64,000 nt of DNA from Clostridia bacterium (GTDB lineage Bacteria > Bacillota > Clostridia > Christensenellales > Borkfalkiaceae), in contig JAFVYV010000005.1 in the NCBI GenBank assembly GCA_017508485.1, forward strand, positions 96,368-160,367, written 5' to 3'. Position numbers and translations under genes: made by a program. Every line of letters begins with the position of its first letter. Positions within the stretch are counted from its first letter, which is position 1. Of the stretch, positions 56,759 through 64,000 are shown in pieces. Under the pieces are notes generated by a model, which worked only from the letters and a program-made list of their open reading frames with translations, did not search any database and was not told the origin of the DNA.

Positions 56759-57161
56759 CGGTGTAAACCTTAATATGTTGTCTTTAAGAGAGCCATCACT
56801 TTACGGTAATAAAAATTATAGCGAACTTGTTTCCTATATTAAAGATAACGCTAAAAATTTAGGTTTAAAAGTAAAGTGCGTTCAATCAAATTACGAAGGT
56901 GAAATTGTTGATTACATACAATTAGCCTATAATAAATTTGACGGTATTATTATAAATGCAGGGGCTTATACGCACACAAGTATTGCAATTTTAGATGCGT
57001 TAAAGGCAGTTAATATTCCTACTATTGAAGTGCATTTGACCGACATAAATAATAGGGAAGAATTTAGAAAAAATAGTTATATAAGCCTATTTGCAACAAA
57101 AACTATTTGTGGAAAAGGTTTTGACGGATATAAAGAAGCGTTGGAGTTTTTTGCAAAATGA
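56736..57161 (+). CDS. aroQ: 3-dehydroquinate dehydratase, type II
   Basis: This 141-residue enzyme forms 3-dehydroshikimate. Recognisable motifs are VINGVNLNMLSLREPSLYG (usually NGPNLN), IINAGAYTHTS and the EVHLTDINNREEFR segment holding the catalytic His and the substrate-binding Arg. It overlaps the AroE-AroK fusion by 23 bases and trmB by four bases, so the remaining shikimate steps are gathered here. Confidence 0.94.
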   Translation: MKKILVINGVNLNMLSLREPSLYGNKNYSELVSYIKDNAKNLGLKVKCVQSNYEGEIVDYIQLAYNKFDGIIINAGAYTHTSIAILDALKAVNIPTIEVHLTDINNREEFRKNSYISLFATKTICGKGFDGYKEALEFFAK

Positions 57162-57826
57162 GAATGAGAAGAAAAGGTCATCTTTTTGAAAGACTTGAAG
57201 AGTGTAGCGACCATTTATTAGTAATTGAAGATGATGATTTTTACAAAAAACCACCTGAAGAAAGAATAAATATTCTTGATTTAGAAAAGGCTTTTGGTAA
57301 TAATAATCCTATAGAAATGGAAATAGGTTCAGGTAAGGGTGGTTTTATCTATGAAATGGCAAAAGAAAACCCTACCGTTAACTTTATAGCAGTTGAAAAG
57401 ATAAGCAACGTAATTTTATCTTTAGCAGAAAGGCTAAAGGAAGAACCACTTAAAAACTTAAAAATAATTAACTGTGGTGCAGAAAATTTGCGTTGTTATA
57501 TTACACCGCACAAAGTACAAAAAATTTACTTAAACTTTTCTTGCCCTTATCCAAAAAAAGGGTATAAAAATCATAGACTAACAAACGAAAGATTTTTAGA
57601 AATTTACAAAGAAATTTTGGTAGAAAAAGGGGAAATTCATCAAAAAACGGACAACCAAATTTTGTTTGAATATTCAATTGAAACTTTTTCTCAAAACGGG
57701 TTTAAGTTAAGAAATATAAGTTTAGATTTACATAAAAGCGATTTTGAAGGAAACGTTATGACGGAATATGAAAAAATGTTTTCTGAAAAAGGTTTTCCTA
57801 TATATAGGCTTGAGGCTTTTTTATAA
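57158..57826 (+). CDS. trmB: tRNA (guanine-N7-)-methyltransferase
   Basis: This 222-residue SAM enzyme methylates G46 of tRNA. It has the SAM motif EIGSGKGGF (55-63) and a later KTDN (162-165) and follows the TrmB layout. The usual FSDPWPK motif reads FSCPYPKK here, so the conserved Asp is Cys129, which may alter activity. It overlaps aroQ by four bases and ends the operon. Confidence 0.9.
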   Translation: MRMRRKGHLFERLEECSDHLLVIEDDDFYKKPPEERINILDLEKAFGNNNPIEMEIGSGKGGFIYEMAKENPTVNFIAVEKISNVILSLAERLKEEPLKNLKIINCGAENLRCYITPHKVQKIYLNFSCPYPKKGYKNHRLTNERFLEIYKEILVEKGEIHQKTDNQILFEYSIETFSQNGFKLRNISLDLHKSDFEGNVMTEYEKMFSEKGFPIYRLEAFL

Positions 57827-57835
57827 TCTAAAGCG

Positions 57836-57864
57836 TTTACAAAACGCAAAAAGGGTGTTATAAT
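57836..57864 (+). promoter_or_regulatory. Promoter of pncB with an overlapping inverted repeat
   Basis: TTTACA (57836-57841), a 17-base spacer and TATAAT (57859-57864). A perfect inverted repeat GCGTTT-ACA-AAACGC (57833-57847) covers the -35 box and could be an operator. Confidence 0.65.
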
Positions 57865-57900
57865 AAATAAAAATTTTACTTAAAATAACGGGGTAAAAAA

Positions 57901-59334
57901 ATGAGAAATTTAACTTTACTTACAGATTTATACGAACTTACAATGATGAACGGTTATTTTAAACAAAAAAAGTTTGATGAAATAGCCGTTTTTGACTTAT
58001 TTTTTAGACAACATAAGTTAATTACTTATTCTATTGCCTGTGGTTTAGAACAAGCAGTTGATTACGTGTTAAACTTACACTTTTCTGAAGAAGACGTTAG
58101 TTATTTAAGAAATTTAAATATTTTTGATGAAGATTTTTTAGATTACTTAAAAAACTTTAAGTTCACGGGCGATATATACGCCGTGCCTGAAGGAACGGTT
58201 GTTTTCCAAGATGAACCTATTTTAACTATTAAAGCGCCTATAATTGAAGCGCAATTGGTTGAAGCGGCACTTCTTAACATAATTAACCACCAAACTTTAA
58301 TTGCAACAAAATCAGCAAAAATTGCATTTGCCGCTAAAGACGATATCGTTATGGAGTTCGGTTTAAGACGTGCTCAAGGCCCTGATGCAGGTATTTATGG
58401 TGCAAGAGCAGCCGTTATAGGTGGTTGTTCATCAACTTCAAACGTATTAGCAGGTAAAATGTTTGATATTCCAGTTGCGGGTACTCACGCACACAGTTGG
58501 GTAATGAACGCACCGGACGAACTTACTGCATTTAAGAGTTATGCCGATATTTATCCAAACAACACCCTTTTATTAGTAGATACTTTTGATACCTTAAAAA
58601 GTGGTGTTCCAAACGCAATAAAAACCTTTAATTACCTAAAAGAAAAAGGTTATAAACCAAAGGGTATAAGATTAGACTCTGGCGACCTTGCATACCTATC
58701 TAAACAAGCAAGAAAAATGCTTGATGATGCAGGTTTTCCTGATACGATTATTTGTGCGTCAGGCGATTTAGATGAAAGGTCAATTCAATCATTAAAAATT
58801 CAAGGTGCAAAAATCAACTCTTGGGGTGTTGGTACAAAACTTATTACAAGTGATGATATGCCTTCGCTTGGTGGTGTTTATAAACTTTCAGCAATTTATA
58901 ATGCTGACGGTGTTGAACAACCAAAAATTAAAGTTTCTAACAACGCAATAAAAATCACAAATCCTGGTTTTAAGAATATTTACAGAGTATATGATAAAAC
59001 TACAAAAAAGGCTGAAGCAGACTTTATTTATTTGCGTTCAGAAGGGGATTACGACCAAACAAAACCGTTAAAATTAACTCACGCAATTGATAGATGGAAG
59101 CAAATTGAGTTTACAAACTATGAACTTAGAAAACTTCAACAAGACATAGTTATTAACGGTAAATTAGTTTATAAAATGCCATCATTAAAAGAAATTAAGG
59201 AATACGTTAAAAAGGAACTTAATTCTTTTTGGGATGAATATAAAAGACTTGATAATCCACATATTTACAAAGTGGACTTATCAGACGATTTATATGAATT
59301 AAAAACAAAAATGTTAAAAGAAGTGAGAAAGTAA
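57901..59334 (+). CDS. pncB: Nicotinate phosphoribosyltransferase
   Basis: This 477-residue enzyme salvages nicotinate to NaMN for NAD synthesis. It starts with LLTDLYELTMMNGYF, has EFGLRRAQGPDAG near residue 155, GTHAHSWVM near 200, IRLDSGDLAYLS and the ASGDLDE motif. The weak GGGG is the only ribosome site. It has its own promoter with a possible operator, and the next gene starts directly after its stop. Confidence 0.95.
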   Translation: MRNLTLLTDLYELTMMNGYFKQKKFDEIAVFDLFFRQHKLITYSIACGLEQAVDYVLNLHFSEEDVSYLRNLNIFDEDFLDYLKNFKFTGDIYAVPEGTVVFQDEPILTIKAPIIEAQLVEAALLNIINHQTLIATKSAKIAFAAKDDIVMEFGLRRAQGPDAGIYGARAAVIGGCSSTSNVLAGKMFDIPVAGTHAHSWVMNAPDELTAFKSYADIYPNNTLLLVDTFDTLKSGVPNAIKTFNYLKEKGYKPKGIRLDSGDLAYLSKQARKMLDDAGFPDTIICASGDLDERSIQSLKIQGAKINSWGVGTKLITSDDMPSLGGVYKLSAIYNADGVEQPKIKVSNNAIKITNPGFKNIYRVYDKTTKKAEADFIYLRSEGDYDQTKPLKLTHAIDRWKQIEFTNYELRKLQQDIVINGKLVYKMPSLKEIKEYVKKELNSFWDEYKRLDNPHIYKVDLSDDLYELKTKMLKEVRK

Positions 59335-59925
59335 GTGTTAACAAAAAGAAAGTACTTAAAAAGCGAAGTTCAAGAACTTTTGAACCAAAATAGCGTTGAT
59401 TATGAAAAAGAACTTATGGATAAAACGGAAGTTATATTGGCGCTTAAGGAAGAAAATCGCAAATTAAGTATAGAAATTGCCAACTTAAAACAAAAAGATG
59501 AATTAGTTGTCAAGGCCTTAACTTTAGCAGAAGAAAAGAAAAAGGAAACGGAAGAACTAATTAAAGAAAAGTATGAGCTTGAACTTTCAAGACTCAAATT
59601 TTTCCTTTTAAAATGGCAAAAATATTTTGATTACTTACAAGAAAAATACCCTTACTATAAAATAAATCAAGAACTTGCCGAATTAAATGCAAATATAAAA
59701 GTTATTTTTGATAGCGAAGTTGATGGAAAAGAAAAGGTTAAGAAAATAAATTCGCTAATTAAAAACGAAGCCGTGTTAACTGCAACCGATAAAACTTTCA
59801 ATCCAAAAGAAAAAATTGATGCCTTTATCAAAGCAGAAAACGGGTTTGATATTAACGAAGTATTAAATCCGGGCGAACTTGATTTGGAGGACTTATGCAA
59901 AGAATTAGGGCTAATGGACAAGTAA
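59335..59925 (+). CDS. Coiled-coil protein, DivIVA-like by context
   Basis: This 196-residue protein starts with GTG immediately after the pncB stop. It has a long coiled coil (about 17-90, rich in Glu and Lys, with KDELVVKALTLAEE resembling the DivIVA repeat pattern) and an acidic C-terminus ending LCKELGLMDK. Its position before lspA-rluD-pyrR-uraA is that of divIVA in Firmicutes (with ileS absent), so a septum or pole-localised cell-division role is a guess. It lacks the clear DivIVA N-terminal signature. Confidence 0.65.
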   Translation: MLTKRKYLKSEVQELLNQNSVDYEKELMDKTEVILALKEENRKLSIEIANLKQKDELVVKALTLAEEKKKETEELIKEKYELELSRLKFFLLKWQKYFDYLQEKYPYYKINQELAELNANIKVIFDSEVDGKEKVKKINSLIKNEAVLTATDKTFNPKEKIDAFIKAENGFDINEVLNPGELDLEDLCKELGLMDK

Positions 59926-60455
59926 AAGAACGTGGTTGGATTTTTCCGTTAGTTCTTATTGCTTTAATTTTAATTGACCAAATTACAAAACTTTATTTTC
60001 ACGCAAATTTTACGGAAGGTGACAGCATAAAAGTTATACCTAACTTTTTTTCACTTTCACTTTATTTTAACGAAGGCGCTGCGTGGAGTTTTTTAGCAAA
60101 TGAAGAGTGGGGGCAAATCTTTTTTAAGGTTTTAACGCCTATCGTTTTATGCCTATTTTTTGCATACTATATTTTTGTTGCAAAAAAATCAAAATGGGCA
60201 AGAATTTCACTAATACTTGTTTTTGCAGGAACAATTGGTAATTTTATTGACAGAATTTGTTTTTCATACGTTGTTGACTTTTTATCTTTTAAACTTTGGG
60301 GAATAAATTTTTCTGATTTTAGCATTTATCGTTTTTATTTTCCTACCTTTAACCTAGCCGACAGTTATTTAGTAATCGGTATGATAATGCTAATAATTTA
60401 TATATTATTTTTAGATAAGGACGCAGTTTTTAAGTTTAAGAAAAATGCAAAATAA
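59895..60455 (+). CDS. lspA: Lipoprotein signal peptidase (prolipoprotein signal peptidase II)
   Basis: This 186-residue membrane aspartyl protease cleaves lipid-modified signal peptides. It has four membrane helices, LILIDQITKLYF, the conserved NEGAAWSF and the two catalytic Asp motifs GNFIDRI and NLADSYLVIG. It overlaps the upstream gene by 31 bases and rluD by 11 bases. The ribosome site GGAGG lies only four bases before the ATG. Confidence 0.95.
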   Translation: MQRIRANGQVKERGWIFPLVLIALILIDQITKLYFHANFTEGDSIKVIPNFFSLSLYFNEGAAWSFLANEEWGQIFFKVLTPIVLCLFFAYYIFVAKKSKWARISLILVFAGTIGNFIDRICFSYVVDFLSFKLWGINFSDFSIYRFYFPTFNLADSYLVIGMIMLIIYILFLDKDAVFKFKKNAK

Positions 60456-61344
60456 ACTTATTGTTAAAGAACAATTTAATAAATACAGATTAGACGTTTT
60501 TTTAGCAGAAAATACTGATATGACAAGGTCTTTTATTCAAAAAATTATAAAAGAAGACCTTGTTTTTCTTAATGGAAAACTTGCTAACAAAAAAAGTGTT
60601 GTTAAAACTTTTGATGAAATAGAATATCAACTTCCTGAAGTAAAAACGCTTGATTTAGAGCCAAAAGATATACCGATTGACATAGTTTATCAAGATGATG
60701 ATTTAGCAGTTATAAACAAGCCACAAGGTTTAACGGTACACGCAGGTAACGGTACGAAAGGGCATACTCTTGTAAACGCGCTTTTATTTAAACTTGACAA
60801 ACTTTCAGGCATAAACGGTGTTGTTAGACCAGGAATAGTACATAGAATTGACAAAAACACTTCAGGGCTACTTGTGGTTGCAAAAAATGATAAAGCGCAT
60901 TTATCACTTGCAAAACAAATTGAAGAAAAAAGTGCAAAAAGAACTTACGTTGCACTTTTAGAAGGCGTTTTGAAAGAAGATAACGGCGTAATTGAAACGG
61001 AAATTGGCAGAAGTAGTAAAGATAGAACGAAAATGGCTGTTGTTAAGGCTGGTAGAAAGGCTATAACTAATTTTGAAGTTATAAAAAGATACCAAAATTA
61101 CACGCTTTGTAAGTTTATGCTTCAAACTGGTAGAACGCATCAAATAAGGGTACACGCAAAACATATTGGTCACCCTGTTGTCGGTGATAAAGAATACGGC
61201 TATAAAAACCAAAAATTTAATTTAGAAGGTCAACTTCTTCATGCTTGTAAATTAGAATTTGTGCATCCTACAACGGGGAAACAAATGTCTTTTGAAGCGC
61301 CTATGCCAGATTATTTTAAAAAGGTGCTTTTAAAAATAAAATAG
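60445..61344 (+). CDS. rluD: RluA-family pseudouridine synthase
   Basis: This 299-residue enzyme has an N-terminal S4 RNA-binding domain and the catalytic HRIDKNTSGLLVVAK motif with its Asp, near residue 137, then LQTGRTHQIRVH. It should convert uridines in 23S rRNA to pseudouridine. It overlaps lspA by 11 bases, the usual Firmicute order. Confidence 0.92.
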   Translation: MQNKLIVKEQFNKYRLDVFLAENTDMTRSFIQKIIKEDLVFLNGKLANKKSVVKTFDEIEYQLPEVKTLDLEPKDIPIDIVYQDDDLAVINKPQGLTVHAGNGTKGHTLVNALLFKLDKLSGINGVVRPGIVHRIDKNTSGLLVVAKNDKAHLSLAKQIEEKSAKRTYVALLEGVLKEDNGVIETEIGRSSKDRTKMAVVKAGRKAITNFEVIKRYQNYTLCKFMLQTGRTHQIRVHAKHIGHPVVGDKEYGYKNQKFNLEGQLLHACKLEFVHPTTGKQMSFEAPMPDYFKKVLLKIK

Positions 61345-61347
61345 GTA

Positions 61348-61376
61348 TTGACAAAGGGGTATTGTAATAGTAAAAT
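61348..61376 (+). promoter_or_regulatory. Promoter of pyrR-uraA
   Basis: TTGACA (61348-61353), a 17-base spacer and TAAAAT (61371-61376), four bases after the rluD stop. Confidence 0.8.
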
Positions 61377-61389
61377 TGATATAGTTGAA

Positions 61390-61428
61390 TAAATCTTTAA
61401 CGTTAGTACAGCGAGGCTGACAAGGTTT
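61390..61428 (+). promoter_or_regulatory. PyrR-binding loop of the pyr attenuator
   Basis: The sequence AGCGAGGCTGACAAGG (61410-61425) matches the conserved PyrR anti-antiterminator (AGAGGCT-GCAAGG type). With UMP bound, PyrR should hold this hairpin and let the terminator at 61452 form. Confidence 0.85.
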
Positions 61429-61451
61429 TGGTTTATTAAAGGAGCGCTTTT

Positions 61452-61485
61452 AATCTTGTCCTCATCGGGGCAAGATTTTTTATTT
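61452..61485 (+). terminator. pyr attenuator terminator, ending at the pyrR start codon
   Basis: AATCTTGTCC / GGGCAAGATT is followed by TTTTATTT and lies directly before the ATG of pyrR. Its 3' arm is the nearest G-rich sequence to the start codon. Confidence 0.85.
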
Positions 61486-62016
61486 ATGAAGATTTTATTA
61501 GACGACGTTGCAGTTGAACGTGCTTTAAAAAGAATATCGCACGAAATTATTGAAAGGAATAAAGGGGTAGACAACCTTGTTTTAATAGGCGTTAGAACGA
61601 GGGGTGTACCTATGGCAGAAAAAATTCGTGCAAATATTAACAATTTAGAAGCCGTCAATTTACCTTTTGGAAAATTAGATATAAAAATGTACCGTGACGA
61701 CCTAACGGAAGTTTCTGAAATGCCGATAGTAAGCGATACTGATATACCTTTTTCAGTAACGGGAAAAGACGTTATTTTATGTGATGACGTACTTTTTACA
61801 GGTAGAACGGTTAGGGCTGCAATAGAAGCAATTATCGCATTAGGAAGACCAAGGTCAATTCAACTTGCCGTTTTAATTGATAGAGGACATAGGGAACTTC
61901 CTATAAGGGCTGACTACGTTGGTAAAAATATTCCAACGTCATTAAAAGAGGTTGTTAGCGTAAAGTTTGTATCAACTGATGATATACAAATGGTTGCGCT
62001 TAATGATGAAAAATAA
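61486..62016 (+). CDS. pyrR: Pyrimidine operon regulator/uracil phosphoribosyltransferase PyrR
   Basis: This 176-residue protein binds the pyr leader RNA and UMP and causes termination, and also has uracil phosphoribosyltransferase activity. It has IGVRTRG, the PRPP loop [17 protein letters not shown] and the [21 protein letters not shown] tail. The start at 61486 is chosen from the family N-terminus (MKILLDD); it directly follows the attenuator terminator. Confidence 0.95.
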   Translation: MKILLDDVAVERALKRISHEIIERNKGVDNLVLIGVRTRGVPMAEKIRANINNLEAVNLPFGKLDIKMYRDDLTEVSEMPIVSDTDIPFSVTGKDVILCDDVLFTGRTVRAAIEAIIALGRPRSIQLAVLIDRGHRELPIRADYVGKNIPTSLKEVVSVKFVSTDDIQMVALNDEK

Positions 62017-62042
62017 AAAATTTTTTTACAAAGGAGAAAATT

Positions 62043-63509
62043 ATGAAGTTAACTTACAATGTTAAAGACAGACCAGGCTTATGGAAAACCATAGTATTTG
62101 CATTTCAACAAGTACTTGCTATCCTAGCCGCAACTATCGTAGTACCTGTTATCATAAATAATGATGTTGACTTAAATCTTGTTAATCATATTTATCCTGA
62201 AATGAGTCAATCAGCAGCATTATTTGGTGCAGGTATAGGTACAATTATCTACCTATTATTCACAAAGTTTAAGAGCCCAGTTTTCTTAGGTAGTTCATTT
62301 GCATTTATCGGTTCAATGTGTGCTGCGTTTGCAGGGGCTACTGCAACAACTATGGGAATGGGCTATTTAGGCTTAATTATTGGTGCTTTAATGGCGGGTT
62401 TAGTTTACGTTATTATTTCAGTAATCGTTAAGTTTGCAGGTACAAAATGGATTAATAAAGTTATGCCAGTTGCTGTTATTGGACCAACAGTTGCCGTTAT
62501 TGGGTTATCACTAGCAAAAAATGCAGTTGGTGATTTGACAACTGGTGGATTAAAAGAAATAATTAATATTGATACCTTAATTAAAGGTGAAATAATAAAA
62601 GTTCCAACAGCAGTTCCAGTTGCAAGTCCTTACGTTGCACTTATTTGTGGTTTAGTAACTTTAGCAACAGTTATTATTTGCTCAGTTTACGGTAAAAAGA
62701 TGATGAAAATGATACCTTTTATTATAGGTATTTTAGCAGGTTATTTTGTAGCAACAATTTTTACGGTAATTGGTATATTAACAGAAACTACTGCGCTTCA
62801 AGTTATTGATTTTTCTATATTTGCCGAAATTGGAGATATAAACAATTGGGTGCCTAATTTTACTTTTGTTGAGGCTATTAAAGGATTTGGACAAGTTACA
62901 AATTGGGGAACATATCTTTTAGCACTTTTCATTGCGTACGTTCCAGTTGCTTTCGTAGTATTTGCTGAACACTTAGCAGACCACAAAAACATCAGTTCAA
63001 TTATTGAACAAGATTTACTTGAAAACCCAGGTTTACATAGAACTTTACTTGGTGATGGTGTTGGTTCAATGGCAGGTGCTTTATTTGGTGGTTGCCCTAA
63101 CACAACTTACGGCGAATCAGTTGGTTGCGTAGCAATTTCTGGTAACGCATCAGTTGTAACTATTATAACTGCTGCAATTATTTGTATAGTGGCATCATTC
63201 TTTGCACCATTTACAGTTTTCTTAAGAACAATACCTAACTGTATAATGGGTGGTGTATGTTTTGCTTTATACGGCTTTATTGCAGTATCAGGCTTAAAGA
63301 TGATACAAAAAGTTGACCTTAACGAAAACAACAACTTATTTACAGTTTCTGTTATCTTAATTGCAGGTGTTGGTGGAATGGCCGTTAACTTTGGTAAAGT
63401 AACAATCACTTCTGTTGCTTGTGCTTTAATTTTAGGTATTTTAGTTAACCTTTTAGGTAATATTAAATGCAAAAAAGCAAAGGCTAAAGATAAAACTGAC
63501 GCTGAATAA
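62043..63509 (+). CDS. uraA: Uracil-xanthine permease
   Basis: This 488-residue NCS2 permease imports uracil by proton symport. It has about 14 hydrophobic segments, the FVVFAEHLADHKNIS motif with a key Glu, and GGCPNTTYGESVG, both typical of UraA/PyrP. Placed after pyrR behind the PyrR attenuator, with an AAGGAG site, it is clearly a pyrimidine salvage gene. A terminator follows. Confidence 0.95.
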   Translation: MKLTYNVKDRPGLWKTIVFAFQQVLAILAATIVVPVIINNDVDLNLVNHIYPEMSQSAALFGAGIGTIIYLLFTKFKSPVFLGSSFAFIGSMCAAFAGATATTMGMGYLGLIIGALMAGLVYVIISVIVKFAGTKWINKVMPVAVIGPTVAVIGLSLAKNAVGDLTTGGLKEIINIDTLIKGEIIKVPTAVPVASPYVALICGLVTLATVIICSVYGKKMMKMIPFIIGILAGYFVATIFTVIGILTETTALQVIDFSIFAEIGDINNWVPNFTFVEAIKGFGQVTNWGTYLLALFIAYVPVAFVVFAEHLADHKNISSIIEQDLLENPGLHRTLLGDGVGSMAGALFGGCPNTTYGESVGCVAISGNASVVTIITAAIICIVASFFAPFTVFLRTIPNCIMGGVCFALYGFIAVSGLKMIQKVDLNENNNLFTVSVILIAGVGGMAVNFGKVTITSVACALILGILVNLLGNIKCKKAKAKDKTDAE

Positions 63510-63525
63510 TTAATTATAGAAAACC

Positions 63526-63559
63526 AAAAGGGCTTAAAAATTAAGCCCTTTTATTTTTT
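63526..63559 (+). terminator. Terminator after uraA
   Basis: AAAAGGGCTTAA / TTAAGCCCTTTT with an AAA loop and a T run. Confidence 0.85.
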
Positions 63560-63568
63560 AAAAAACTA

Positions 63569-63597
63569 TTGTAAAATTCTCAAAAAAAATGTATAAT
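63569..63597 (+). promoter_or_regulatory. Promoter of the small membrane protein gene
   Basis: TTGTAA (63569-63574), a 17-base spacer and TATAAT (63592-63597). Confidence 0.6.
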
Positions 63598-63623
63598 AAT
63601 AAAAAAACTAAGGAGATAAAAGT

Positions 63624-63899
63624 ATGGAAAAGAAAAGTATAGGAACTTTTTTAGCATTTATTATTTTAATGCTTACTGCAATACTACTTATTATATCAAA
63701 CTTACTACCTATGATAGGTATTGAAATTAAAGGGGCATTAGTTGGAATTCTTGCTCTTGTTAAAGATTTAGCAGTACTTATAGTAATCGGTGTTGGTGCT
63801 TTTGCTTTTGTAAAAGGGAAGAAAAAGTGGTTAAAAATTGCTTTTTGGGTAGCAGTTGCTATTTACGTAGCGTGTGTTGTATTAGGTTTATTTAAATAA
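63624..63899 (+). CDS. Small membrane protein of unknown function
   Basis: I do not recognise this 91-residue protein. It has three hydrophobic segments (about 9-31, 38-64 and 70-90) and a KGKKKWLK loop between the last two, probably cytoplasmic. It has an AAGGAG site, its own promoter and a terminator, so it is a real, separately expressed gene. Confidence 0.8.
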   Translation: MEKKSIGTFLAFIILMLTAILLIISNLLPMIGIEIKGALVGILALVKDLAVLIVIGVGAFAFVKGKKKWLKIAFWVAVAIYVACVVLGLFK

Positions 63900-63911
63900 T
63901 CAACTAAAATC

Positions 63912-63948
63912 AAACCCTGCTTAACAAAATAAGCAGGGTTTTTATTTT
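63912..63948 (+). terminator. Terminator after the small membrane protein gene
   Basis: AAACCCTGCTT / AAGCAGGGTTT followed by TTATTTTT. Confidence 0.85.
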
Positions 63949-63963
63949 TAACGGTAAAAATTC

Positions 63964-63992
63964 TTTACAAAAGTTAAATAATATAATAAAAT
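63964..63992 (+). promoter_or_regulatory. Promoter reading out of the window
   Basis: TTTACA (63964-63969), a 17-base spacer and TAAAAT (63987-63992); the gene it serves lies beyond the window edge. Confidence 0.5.
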
Positions 63993-64000
63993 TATAAAGA

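Overview
The window looks like a chromosomal segment of a low-GC, Gram-positive, endospore-forming member of the Clostridia. The grounds are the AT-rich sequence, AGGAGG-type ribosome sites, T-box, FMN and PyrR RNA controls, HrcA/CIRCE, and the sporulation genes spoVG and a 25-codon spoVM. The exact lineage is not determined; an uncultured gut clostridium is only a guess. No rRNA, tRNA, phage, insertion sequence or CRISPR was seen. Most transcription units start at a clear TTGACA/TATAAT-like promoter, nearly always with a 17-bp spacer.

Layout. 1-9.6 kb: iorA (cut by the window edge) and paaK for aryl 2-oxo acid and aryl-CoA metabolism; a sodium:solute symporter with a PHP phosphatase; a Trp-specific T-box ahead of a stand-alone TrpB2; acpP; an FMN riboswitch driving an ECF S component and a pyridoxal-kinase-like gene; an SDR. 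9.7-23.1 kb: a housekeeping run pcrA-ligA-yicC-gmk-rpoZ-priA-def-fmt-rsmB-rlmN-rsgA-rpe-spoVM, in the usual Firmicute order but without remA, coaBC, stp and prkC. 23.2-26.5 kb: mscS, upp, spoVG, murC. 26.6-35.7 kb: CIRCE-hrcA-grpE-dnaK-dnaJ-prmA-rsmE-mtaB-hit-rpsU, an unrecognised helical protein and a mazF without a visible antitoxin. 35.8-39.4 kb: capE-capF-capG for UDP-N-acetyl-L-fucosamine, with capF broken by one in-frame stop. 39.5-47.5 kb: a CvpA-like membrane protein, then aroF-tyrA-aroB-aroA-aroC-pheA behind a Phe/Tyr-rich leader peptide and terminator. 47.5-49.9 kb: an rpiB-like gene and a split transketolase. 49.9-57.8 kb: a heterodimeric ABC exporter divergent from a 36-residue precursor-like peptide, then an HPr-kinase-like protein, a PqqD-like protein and an S26B-type peptidase, translationally coupled to a fused aroE-aroK, aroQ and trmB. 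57.9-64 kb: pncB, a DivIVA-like protein, lspA, rluD, a PyrR attenuator with pyrR-uraA, and a small membrane protein.

How the genes work together. Aromatic metabolism is the recurring theme. The shikimate enzymes are complete but split over two loci (aroF, B, A, C at 41-46 kb; aroQ and fused aroE-aroK at 55-57 kb). The Phe/Tyr branch appears to be controlled by ribosome-mediated attenuation, and Trp formation from indole by a tRNA-Trp T-box. iorA/paaK would handle the corresponding 2-oxo acids and aryl acids.

The two most novel signals are (1) the aromatic leader-peptide attenuator of the aro operon, a mechanism usually associated with Proteobacteria, and (2) the precursor / HPr-like kinase / PqqD / S26B peptidase / ABC exporter cassette, which resembles a minimal ribosomally made, modified and exported peptide system with no recognisable cyclase or radical SAM enzyme.
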